6,642 bases of DNA, taken from NCBI GenBank assembly GCA_964373165.1, contig CAYJTF010000043.1, positions 1-6,642 of the forward strand. Reading direction: 5' to 3'. The DNA comes from JAGVVZ01 sp964373165 (GTDB lineage: Archaea; Aenigmatarchaeota; Aenigmatarchaeia; CG10238-14). The notes beneath the pieces were generated by a model that had not been told where the DNA came from, searched no databases, and saw nothing but the letters and a program-made list of their open reading frames with translations. The position numbers and the translations under genes were made by a program. Shown piece after piece: positions 1 to 5,537 of this stretch (its first letter is position 1; every line of letters starts with the position of its first letter).

Positions 1-604
1 CTTTATCTACTACTTCTGGCAATGTCCTATGGATGGTGTTAGGTTTTCTTGATTTTGCTTTTTCTGCTTCCTGTTCTGATCTTAAATCAACAAATACATT
101 CACGGATGTTGTAATAAATTTCACCAAATCAAAATACTCATTGTTGTTGAACACACCTTCTCTTGATGTTGTATCTTCAATACTGGGGTTCGAGTCCTTG
201 CCTACAGACACAATACCAAATACTTGAGTATTGCCTGGAACCATCGTGTTGTCTCTCGACCACTTGTCCAATCCTATCCAGTCGGCGTTTTTGTCACCGT
301 AAGGCTTGACTCTGAATTTATCCCTGTATAGTTTGATGCCTCCATATTCATCAAGAACGTTCTTTACCTCCTCAAGTTCTTTTTTTGTCATATCTTTATT
401 GATCCATTTTTTCCAAGCCGATGATGTCTTATAGTAGAAATATATGTTAAATTCGGTGTCACCGCACAAAAGACTCTCGTTAAGCTGTTTGGTATCTTTT
501 TTAACTAGCTGGTTGTTTTTGAAAAACTGAAAGTGTATTTCCTTTTTTTTGTAGAGTTTGACTTCTAAATGATATGCTGCCTTGTCAATAAAATTTCTGC
601 TCAA
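1..604 (-). pseudogene. GHKL/HSP90-like ATPase fragment, 5'-truncated, runs off left edge
   Basis: This minus-strand frame is open from 607 to the window edge, about 200 residues. It contains YGGIKLYRDKFRVKPYG, then DWIGLD, then DSNPSIEDTTSREGVFNNNEYF. That pattern (GGIRIYRDGFRVRPYG, DWLGLD, NP.L.D.SNREGL in relatives) is typical of the transducer-like middle domain of stand-alone HSP90/histidine-kinase-type ATP-binding proteins. In such proteins the ATPase domain with its N, DxGxG and GxxG boxes comes first; here it is absent. An in-frame stop lies at 608-610, and the upstream space is filled by the end of the DUF255-CcdA gene, which stops at 627. The only early start is TTG at 604. I infer a truncated remnant, although translation from TTG cannot be excluded. 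The family is linked to defence or chaperone-like roles, but function here is unknown. The downstream end lies outside the window. Confidence 0.68.
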
Positions 605-626
605 AAATTATGAAACAAGCCAAATA

Positions 627-3191
627 TTATCTTATAAATAAATTCTTTAAAAACTCTTCACCGCTAATTATTATTTCCTGTACATATGTACTTTGTAAAG
701 CCAACTGATTAAGTCTGTATAAATAATCATTGAAAATTAAAACTCCCATCACAATTAAGATTATTCCAGAAATTAGGTAGGTTGAATGAACATTTATCTC
801 TTTTCCAAAAACCTTGAAACTTATCATTCTACCATGAAGAATCTTCCAGAATCTTTTGTTTTTTATTTTGTCAAAATAGAATGAAATTATAATTAATGGT
901 ATGCCTAATCCTAAGGTATAAATAAATAATAAAGCACTTCCTTTAAGAATAGTTCCAGTTGTAGCAGACAACAATAGTAAAGAAGCAAGGATCGGACCTA
1001 TGCATGCACTCCAACCAATTGCAAATACTGTTCCGAAAAGATATGAGCCAATAGGGGTTTTATTGTTTTTTCTTAAATGAATATGTAAACCAGAAAATCC
1101 CTTTCCAAAAATTTCCAACACTCCAAAAATAATCATGATGGCTCCTGCGACTTGAGTGAAGATAAGCCTATTTTCTCTAAAAAGACTTCCAATCAAAGTT
1201 GCTCCCATGCCAAATATTGAAAATACAGTCGCTAACCCTAGGAAAAAGAATATTGTATTTTTTAATACCTCTCCTTTGTTAGAATTAACATTATGGGCAA
1301 AATAAGCTGACAAAACAGGCAAACAGCATGGCGACAAGAAACTTAATATCCCTGCAGAAAACGCAAGAAGAGCTAGAATAAGAAAGCCAACGTTGGCAAA
1401 CTCATCTTTTAATGCTGGAGCGTCATCCAATGAAACATTACTTTGTTCTTTACTAAGCAGTTCGTCCAAGAAAAAATCTGCTTGGCGTTGCTCTACTAAA
1501 TTGTTAATCTTATTCTTGTTTTGGGTGTAAACTTTGAGAAGATTATTATCTTCAACTAATTGAAATGCTTTAACCGCATAATAAGTTTCATCTAATCCGC
1601 TTCCTTTAGTTAACAGATAACCCAGTGTCTTCAGTCCACTTTCTAGATATTCTAAATTCTCAGTAAGCAGATACAATCGTAACATTCCGTAAGAAAAGAC
1701 AGCGTTTTCCTCATATGATTTTGACAAATCAACTCTTTCATTTGGTGCATAAAACTCTACATCTTTACTGTTTCTTTCAAAAAATCCTCCAGCACCCCAA
1801 TCATAAAGATTATCAAGAGAGTAATTTGCAATTTGCTCTGCAGTTTCTAGATAACCTTGCTCTTTTAAGTTATCATAGCCATCAAGAAAAGCAAGCATGG
1901 CCCATGAGTTTGAGATTGCTTGGCCTGTCAAAAATGGTTTTTCTTTTTCATAATCAAAATAGTAATATGCCCCCTCTTCACCGACTAAATTGTTTTGTAA
2001 AAAATCTAAACTTTCTTTGCCAATTGCCTTATATTTTTCGTCTCCATAAAGATCATGCAAATAAAAGAAGGTGCTGATCATCATAGAGTTTGAATCTACA
2101 TTTCTTGTTTTGTCAATATATGGCGGTTCTATTTTTTCTCTTTCTTCTTGCGGAAGAGCAAAATATTCATCTTCTATATAAGCGTCCTGACTTGAGTAAA
2201 ACCCTCCATTTCCATCTAGGAATTTGTTTGTAACAAAAGAAATTGAATTATCAACCACGACTTTAACTTTATTATCGTTTGTTATCTTCAATAGATGAGC
2301 ATATGCCCTAATAAGTTTGGCTTGGTCTGGAAGCATTTTTTCATAGTGCGGAACGCTCCAGTCCCTGTTTGTGCTGTATCTGTGAAAGCCGCCATCAACA
2401 GGATCGTAAAGATTATATTCTGTTTCTAATTCAGAAATATCAGTATAATGATTATCAAAAGTTTTTTTGACCATGTCCAAATATTTTTCATTTCCAGTTT
2501 CATCATATTTTTCTAAAAGATATTCAAGCGTAAGACCGTTTGGAAATTTTTGCCCTTCTCTCCATTGTTGAATAGGGGCAGGAGCAAATCCACCGTAAAC
2601 AGGATCAAACACACTATCTATATATTGCAAGAGAAGGGTCTCTACTTGGTTAAGTTGGTTATACTCTGGAATTCGTGGAACGAATTGTTCATAATTAAGT
2701 TGAAAAGAAAAAGAAGTAAATTCTTTGTTTTTTAGATAAGTAACGAGTTGCTCAAAATAATCTCTCAATCCATTAGGGTCTCTTGGACCTGTGAATCCTG
2801 CAATTCTTCTCATATCTGGAGAGAAAATTATTGTTGATGGCCATCCTCCCTCTAAGTATTTTCTAGTTAAATCAGGTCTTTTATCAGAATCAACAAAAAC
2901 AGGAATAAAATTCTCATTGATGTAAGGATATAAATTATCTTCATAAAGATAATCCTTGCTTTCATAAACATGGCACCAATAGCACCACGCGGGTGCAGAA
3001 ATCATTAAAAAAATCGGCTTTTGTTCTTCCAATGCTTTCTCAAATGTTTCTGGTTGATATTCCTGCCAATCAATTAAGTGAAATAATTCCTCTGAATGTT
3101 CTCTTGTATACTTTGCTTTGGCATTAACAGTTTGGATTGAAGAAAACAAGAGTAACAAGATTATTAAGCTGAAGATAATTTTTTTTTCCAT
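627..3191 (-). CDS. Membrane-anchored DUF255 (YyaL-type) thioredoxin fused to CcdA/DsbD membrane domain
   Basis: The 854-residue product probably moves reducing equivalents across the membrane. Residues about 5-23 form a hydrophobic signal peptide or anchor ending near VNA. A DUF255/thioredoxin-like domain follows (about 40-160) with the active-site CYWC at 70-73 in APAWCYWCH and the cis-proline motif GGWP at 115-118, placed outside the cell. Residues about 180-560 resemble the alpha/alpha barrel of YyaL/SSP411 proteins, including GGFHRYSTNRDWSVPHYEKML. Residues about 600-825 are a multi-pass CcdA-like domain with SPCCLP (Cys 622, 623) and GWSACIGP (Cys 730), the expected cysteine pair. Known DsbD/CcdA proteins pass electrons from cytoplasmic thioredoxin to an outer thioredoxin; here both partners are in one chain, so I infer the CYWC is the acceptor. 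A TATA box about 28 nt before the ATG suggests a leaderless mRNA. The substrate is unknown. Confidence 0.88.
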   Translation of the reverse strand: MEKKIIFSLIILLLLFSSIQTVNAKAKYTREHSEELFHLIDWQEYQPETFEKALEEQKPIFLMISAPAWCYWCHVYESKDYLYEDNLYPYINENFIPVFVDSDKRPDLTRKYLEGGWPSTIIFSPDMRRIAGFTGPRDPNGLRDYFEQLVTYLKNKEFTSFSFQLNYEQFVPRIPEYNQLNQVETLLLQYIDSVFDPVYGGFAPAPIQQWREGQKFPNGLTLEYLLEKYDETGNEKYLDMVKKTFDNHYTDISELETEYNLYDPVDGGFHRYSTNRDWSVPHYEKMLPDQAKLIRAYAHLLKITNDNKVKVVVDNSISFVTNKFLDGNGGFYSSQDAYIEDEYFALPQEEREKIEPPYIDKTRNVDSNSMMISTFFYLHDLYGDEKYKAIGKESLDFLQNNLVGEEGAYYYFDYEKEKPFLTGQAISNSWAMLAFLDGYDNLKEQGYLETAEQIANYSLDNLYDWGAGGFFERNSKDVEFYAPNERVDLSKSYEENAVFSYGMLRLYLLTENLEYLESGLKTLGYLLTKGSGLDETYYAVKAFQLVEDNNLLKVYTQNKNKINNLVEQRQADFFLDELLSKEQSNVSLDDAPALKDEFANVGFLILALLAFSAGILSFLSPCCLPVLSAYFAHNVNSNKGEVLKNTIFFFLGLATVFSIFGMGATLIGSLFRENRLIFTQVAGAIMIIFGVLEIFGKGFSGLHIHLRKNNKTPIGSYLFGTVFAIGWSACIGPILASLLLLSATTGTILKGSALLFIYTLGLGIPLIIISFYFDKIKNKRFWKILHGRMISFKVFGKEINVHSTYLISGIILIVMGVLIFNDYLYRLNQLALQSTYVQEIIISGEEFLKNLFIR

Positions 3192-3213
3192 AACATCAAT
3201 ATAAAAATATAAA

Positions 3214-3224
3214 GCATATATAAA
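3214..3224 (-). promoter_or_regulatory. TATA box of the DUF255-CcdA gene
   Basis: On the minus strand the sequence reads TTTATATATGC, a near-ideal archaeal TATA box. Its centre is about 28 nt before the ATG at 3191. Archaeal transcription starts about 25 nt after the TATA centre, so the mRNA should begin at or within a few nt of the start codon. No Shine-Dalgarno sequence is present, as expected for a leaderless message. Confidence 0.7.
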
Positions 3225-3241
3225 TTTTTGGAATTAAAGAA

Positions 3242-3271
3242 GTAAAGGGAATCCCCTAATAATTCCTTTAC
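3242..3271. repeat. Imperfect inverted repeat between tRNA-Ala and the DUF255-CcdA gene
   Basis: The arms GTAAAGGGAAT and ATTCCTTTAC are complementary apart from one extra G, separated by about ten bases. The repeat lies downstream of the tRNA gene and upstream of the TATA box of the next gene. It could be a transcript-end hairpin or an operator; the sequence alone does not decide. Confidence 0.4.
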
Positions 3272-3352
3272 AAAGTAAAAGGCTAAATGTTCAAATCACT
3301 ATAAGACCTGACGTTTACTTTACAGCTCACTCCTGATTTATTTGAGGTTCGA

Positions 3353-3446
3353 TGGACTGGAGGGGATTCGAACCCCTAGCCTCTGCCTTTCTTGGATAAA
3401 CCATTTATCATGCAGGGGCAGCGATCTACCGTTGATCTACCAGCCC
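3353..3446 (-). tRNA. tRNA-Ala(UGC) with 22-nt intron
   Basis: The cloverleaf is complete: acceptor GGGCTGG pairs with CCAGTCC and includes G3:U70, the alanine identity pair, with A73. The D stem is GATC/GATC with loop AACGGTA. The anticodon stem CTGCC/GGCAG encloses anticodon TGC. The variable loop is AGGCT, and the T arm is AGGGG-TTCGAAT-CCCCT. CCA is not encoded. A 22-nt intron lies at the canonical position 37/38. The loop reads C32 C33 instead of the nearly universal U33, which is unusual. Reading the anticodon as GCA (Cys) would restore U33 but breaks the anticodon stem and contradicts G3:U70 and A73. The gene is on the same strand as 16S, about 1.8 kb downstream. Confidence 0.9.
3389..3410 (-). 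other. tRNA-Ala intron at position 37/38
   Basis: These 22 nt interrupt the anticodon loop between A37 and A38. On the tRNA strand the insert contains the hairpin GATAAA-TGG-TTTATC, which would extend the anticodon arm. Archaeal tRNA introns at this place are removed by the splicing endonuclease at a bulge-helix-bulge. I see the hairpin but could not place an ideal bulge-helix-bulge by eye. Confidence 0.8.
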
Positions 3447-3470
3447 ATTGCTAAATCAATGTTCTTAAAG

Positions 3471-3478
3471 AATTTTAA
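3471..3478 (-). promoter_or_regulatory. Possible TATA box of tRNA-Ala
   Basis: The minus strand reads TTAAAATT 25-32 nt before the first tRNA base, the right distance for an archaeal TATA element. The surroundings are AT-rich, so the match is weak evidence. Confidence 0.35.
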
Positions 3479-3587
3479 CATTTGTGTTTAATAAAATTAG
3501 GCAATGATAAAAAATATCAGAAAATGGCAAAAACGTATCAAGTAAACAAGCTTAAATATTTTCTATAATTTTTCAGCATGATAGTTA

Positions 3588-3598
3588 ACTTTAAATAG
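3588..3598 (+). promoter_or_regulatory. TATA box of the 32-residue peptide gene
   Basis: ACTTTAAATAG fits an archaeal TATA box. A start about 25 nt downstream (near 3620) would give a short leader that still contains the Shine-Dalgarno site at 3624-3630. Confidence 0.5.
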
Positions 3599-3623
3599 AA
3601 TAATTTTTACTATAGAGTAGCAA

Positions 3624-3630
3624 AGGTGAT
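3624..3630 (+). promoter_or_regulatory. Strong Shine-Dalgarno site of the 32-residue peptide
   Basis: AGGTGAT is exactly complementary to AUCACCU in the 16S tail encoded at about 5249-5257 of this window. It lies 7 nt before the ATG at 3638. This match is the main reason to accept the short ORF as a gene. Confidence 0.65.
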
Positions 3631-3637
3631 ACACTGA

Positions 3638-3736
3638 ATGTTAAGTATGAAAATGTTTGGAAGTTTAAAGAAAACATTCAGAGTTAGATTCAAGAAATTG
3701 AATCTGATGAGAGTTGTTAAGAAAAAGAAACGATAA
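3638..3736 (+). CDS. Small very basic 32-residue peptide
   Basis: The frame encodes 32 residues beginning MLSMKMFGSLKK and ending RVVKKKKR. Thirteen residues are Lys or Arg and there is no acidic residue, so the peptide probably binds nucleic acid, the ribosome or membranes (inference). The hydrophobic and basic residues alternate in the middle (TFRVRFKKLNLMRV), which could suit an amphipathic segment. A complete small transcription unit surrounds it: TATA box at 3588-3598, a 7-base Shine-Dalgarno match and a T-rich terminator after the stop. I do not recognise a family. ATG codons at positions 4 and 6 are alternative starts but are farther from the Shine-Dalgarno site. Being so short, it could still be a chance frame, but the signals argue against that. 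Confidence 0.58.
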   Translation: MLSMKMFGSLKKTFRVRFKKLNLMRVVKKKKR

Positions 3737-3743
3737 TTCTAGA

Positions 3744-3760
3744 TTTTTTATTTTTGTTTG
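3744..3760 (+). terminator. Oligo-T terminator after the small basic peptide gene
   Basis: Two T runs (ATTTTTTATTTTTG) start 8 nt after the stop codon at 3736. Archaeal RNA polymerase ends transcription at such U-rich tracts without a hairpin. Confidence 0.5.
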
Positions 3761-3820
3761 ACTTTTCTGATTTGTTATTTTCTTATTATAATCCTTCTAC
3801 GAAGTCTGATAAAAGAAAAC

Positions 3821-3829
3821 CTTTAAATC
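3821..3829 (+). promoter_or_regulatory. TATA box of the 165-residue orphan gene
   Basis: CTTTAAATC is a good archaeal TATA element. A start about 25 nt downstream falls near 3846-3850, next to an ATG at 3846 that opens a 9-codon frame overlapping the main start. Confidence 0.5.
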
Positions 3830-3845
3830 TTTCATACCTAAAAAA

Positions 3846-3875
3846 ATGATAAAAGTTGGTGATTTATTTAGATGA
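3846..3875 (+). other. Nine-codon upstream ORF overlapping the 3872 start
   Basis: ATG at 3846 opens the frame MIKVGDLFR, whose TGA overlaps the ATG of the orphan gene (ATGA at 3872-3875). The predicted transcription start lies at about 3846-3850, so this ATG would be the first codon of the mRNA only if transcription begins at or before 3846. The frame spans the Shine-Dalgarno site of the main gene, so ribosomes on it could affect or couple translation downstream. It may be fortuitous. Confidence 0.3.
3858..3863 (+). promoter_or_regulatory. Shine-Dalgarno site deciding the 3872 start
   Basis: GGTGAT is complementary to AUCACC in the local 16S tail and stands 8 nt before the ATG at 3872. It supports this start for the 165-residue protein. 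Confidence 0.6.
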
Positions 3876-4369
3876 CATCCCAATATGAAACTGTTGCTAA
3901 CGGATTGTTTAAAGCGTTTAAGGCTTATAGTTTGCAAGTAGAGGTCAGAGAACTGCGGACTGCTGATCATCAAATATATGGGTTAAATGATGGTTGTAGG
4001 GGACATTTTTCTGACAGTAAACTAAAAGAATATTTAATTGTTAGTGACGGAAGTATTCTTGGAACCTTGAAATTTCACTGCTATTGTTATGATGGATCTG
4101 AAAGAATAGGTTTTGTTACATACGCAGGCCTTTATCCAGTAAATACAAACGGTCAGGGTTTAAAATTTTCAAACGTGTGGCTACATGCATCAGAAAGACC
4201 TTCAGTTATGACCATGCAAGAATTCCTAGCCAGCAAAGTTTTATCAGATAATGCACCGGAGCTTTATAGATATGATTATTTTTTAGACCGTGGTTTTCCA
4301 TTAGCTGCCTGCGAGAAAAACAGTTACGAAGTTCAAAGGATGAAAGGAAGGAGAGCGATAGAAGATTAA
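3872..4369 (+). CDS. Hypothetical protein, 165 residues
   Basis: I do not recognise the family with confidence. The product is soluble, without a signal peptide or membrane helix, and mixed in charge. The middle (about 55-105) is rich in beta-type segments: EYLIVSDGSILGTLKFHCYCYD, then IGFVTYAGLYPVNTNGQGLKF. The end reads APELYRYDYFLDRGFPLAA. A beta-rich core, a glycine-containing NTNGQGL turn and a late Y..Y.LDRGF segment faintly recall the GNAT acetyltransferase fold, but that is a guess. The start is set by GGTGAT 8 nt upstream. The gene has its own TATA box and converges on the nucleotidyltransferase gene, with only 8 nt between the stop codons. Confidence 0.75.
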   Translation: MTSQYETVANGLFKAFKAYSLQVEVRELRTADHQIYGLNDGCRGHFSDSKLKEYLIVSDGSILGTLKFHCYCYDGSERIGFVTYAGLYPVNTNGQGLKFSNVWLHASERPSVMTMQEFLASKVLSDNAPELYRYDYFLDRGFPLAACEKNSYEVQRMKGRRAIED

Positions 4370-4377
4370 TATTGATT

Positions 4378-5127
4378 TTATAATATCGAGTTAGAATAAA
4401 GTTTTACGCCTCGTTGTTCAAAAATTCTCTCCATATCAGAAAATGCTTTATCAATCACATCAGCCAATAACGGCAAGTCTTGATATTTACCGTCAATAAA
4501 AATGTCGATCAATTTCATGAAACCCCTTGGTTTTAGAGGAAACCCATTTGCTTGCGAGATATATGTGCCAAGAGTTTTATATGGTGTGGTGTTAATAAAG
4601 GACAGGATAACAAGTAATTCCTTCACCATCTGCGAAAATGCAAGAGTAACCAATTCTTTGTTTTCTTGTTTAATACCATTCAATACCTTTGCAGTTATTT
4701 CTTGATACTGATTCCATCTTTTTACTGCATGATCCCAACATTTTTTCCCAAGGTTATCGGGCTTAAAATTGTTTATTTCTTCTATGAATTTATTGTTGAC
4801 TATTGGTAAAAGTCTACTGCCAGCAGAAGCATACCATACGTCTGACACTTCAATGTATTTTTTTATAAATGAGTTTTTCGTATCTGGAACTATTACAACA
4901 AGCAGACCGTCTACTATCTTCCTTATGCTCCAGTCTACGCCTTTCGGAATCTTTTTTAAAAACACGATGAGTTCCAAATCTGAATAATCCCTATCCTCTT
5001 TTCGTGCATACGAACCTTCTGTTGCAAGTGCAACAAAGTTACTGCCAAACCTCTTTTTAATTAAAGGTACTAATTTTTCGACAATCTTTCCTCGTTCTTC
5101 ATGTGTATGCGGCTTAATTCCTTTCAT
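4378..5127 (-). CDS. Nucleotidyltransferase related to kanamycin nucleotidyltransferase (ANT(4')-like)
   Basis: The 249-residue product matches the length and layout of kanamycin nucleotidyltransferase. It begins HTHEERGKIVEKL, like TREERMKIVHEI in that enzyme. The nucleotide-binding motif is EGSYARKEDRDYSDLEL (about 37-53), with G38-S39 and the metal-binding pair D50 and E52 at the same numbers as in the known enzyme. A helical second half contains E143-ITA-K147, matching the E145/K149 spacing of the catalytic base and lysine. The strand where the known enzyme has another carboxylate (E76) reads LLVVIVPD here, without an acid at that site. Such enzymes transfer AMP to a hydroxyl group; the substrate here is unknown and drug resistance should not be assumed. 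The gene follows 16S on the same strand by about 118 nt, with no clear promoter or Shine-Dalgarno site. Confidence 0.82.
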   Translation of the reverse strand: MKGIKPHTHEERGKIVEKLVPLIKKRFGSNFVALATEGSYARKEDRDYSDLELIVFLKKIPKGVDWSIRKIVDGLLVVIVPDTKNSFIKKYIEVSDVWYASAGSRLLPIVNNKFIEEINNFKPDNLGKKCWDHAVKRWNQYQEITAKVLNGIKQENKELVTLAFSQMVKELLVILSFINTTPYKTLGTYISQANGFPLKPRGFMKLIDIFIDGKYQDLPLLADVIDKAFSDMERIFEQRGVKLYSNSIL

Positions 5128-5284
5128 AAGGAAATTATGTCGCTATGAGGAAAAATACGTTAGCTATTCTTTCTACTTCTAAAAATTTCCTTGAAAAATA
5201 TTCATATGAAGCCCTAATTTTTAGTGTACGTCAGTAAAGATATAAAGGAGGTGATCCAGCCGCACGTTCCCGTACGGCTACCTT

Positions 5285-5528
5285 GTTTATCGCTCCAAGA
5301 GTCGGTGTCTAAATTCTTCTAGTCTTCTTATTTTACTTGGGTGCCTTGACTTTATTGTTTCTATGAATTTCATATGAGAATCTGTTGAGATAAAAAATCT
5401 CCAGCAACCAGATTTGTTTTTATCATATTTATCCATCTCCATCTAAAGCTCCCATAAGACAACTTAAGTCGCACTTATCCATAAAATAATATAGATTATT
5501 TTAATTAAATCGTTTGCGACTCTTTGAA
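5285..5528 (-). other. 244-nt intron in 16S at about E. coli 1498-1501
   Basis: The insertion separates GTCGCAAC from AAGGTAGCC. AAC occurs at both edges, so its limits can slide by 3 nt (5285-5528 to 5288-5531). The ends can pair: AAGAGTCG (5524-5517) with CGACTCTT (5304-5297), then CTTC (5529-5526) with GGAG (5296-5293), with a 3-nt CAA bulge, then TCG with CGA. That is close to the bulge-helix-bulge that the archaeal splicing endonuclease cuts, though the inner bulge is only one base. The intron contains the remains of a LAGLIDADG gene. Confidence 0.75.
5287..5482 (-). pseudogene. Relic single-motif LAGLIDADG homing endonuclease
   Basis: ATG at 5482 opens MDKCDLSCLMGALDGDG, whose LMGALDGDG is a clear LAGLIDADG motif with its final catalytic Asp, but a TAA follows at once (5431-5429). 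The reading continues in another frame from 5442 as DKYDKNKSGCWRFFISTDSHM and further to a TAA at 5289-5287, at the intron edge. The two pieces together give only about 65 residues, well below the roughly 150 or more of single-motif enzymes. So the gene is both frameshifted and shortened. It is very probably inactive. Confidence 0.6.
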
Positions 5529-5537
5529 GTTGCGACT
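5529..5537 (-). other. Nine-nt 16S microexon (about 1493-1501)
   Basis: AGTCGCAAC lies between the hairpin insert and the 244-nt intron. It aligns to AGTCGTAAC of all 16S genes, with C for U1498. Without it the mature rRNA would lack the decoding-site strand, so it must be kept if the gene is functional. Its edges share the few-base uncertainty of the flanking insertions. Confidence 0.65.

Noticed and set aside
33..227. Plus-strand open frame of 64 codons
   Set aside because: It lies opposite the GHKL ATPase fragment, whose minus-strand frame has clear family motifs; the plus frame has no promoter or Shine-Dalgarno site.
1715..2735. Plus-strand open frames inside 627-3191
   Set aside because: They are antisense to the well-supported DUF255-CcdA gene and show no conserved motifs.
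3353..3446. tRNA-Cys(GCA) by shifting the anticodon one base
   Set aside because: It would give U33 but breaks the anticodon stem, and the acceptor has G3:U70 and A73, which mark alanine.
4502..4987. Plus-strand open frames opposite the nucleotidyltransferase gene
   Set aside because: The minus-strand reading carries the nucleotidyltransferase motifs; the plus frames are low-complexity shadows without start signals.
5128..5244. 23S, 5S or tRNA sequence in the 16S downstream spacer
   Set aside because: The stretch is AT-rich with T runs and contains no conserved rRNA or tRNA blocks.
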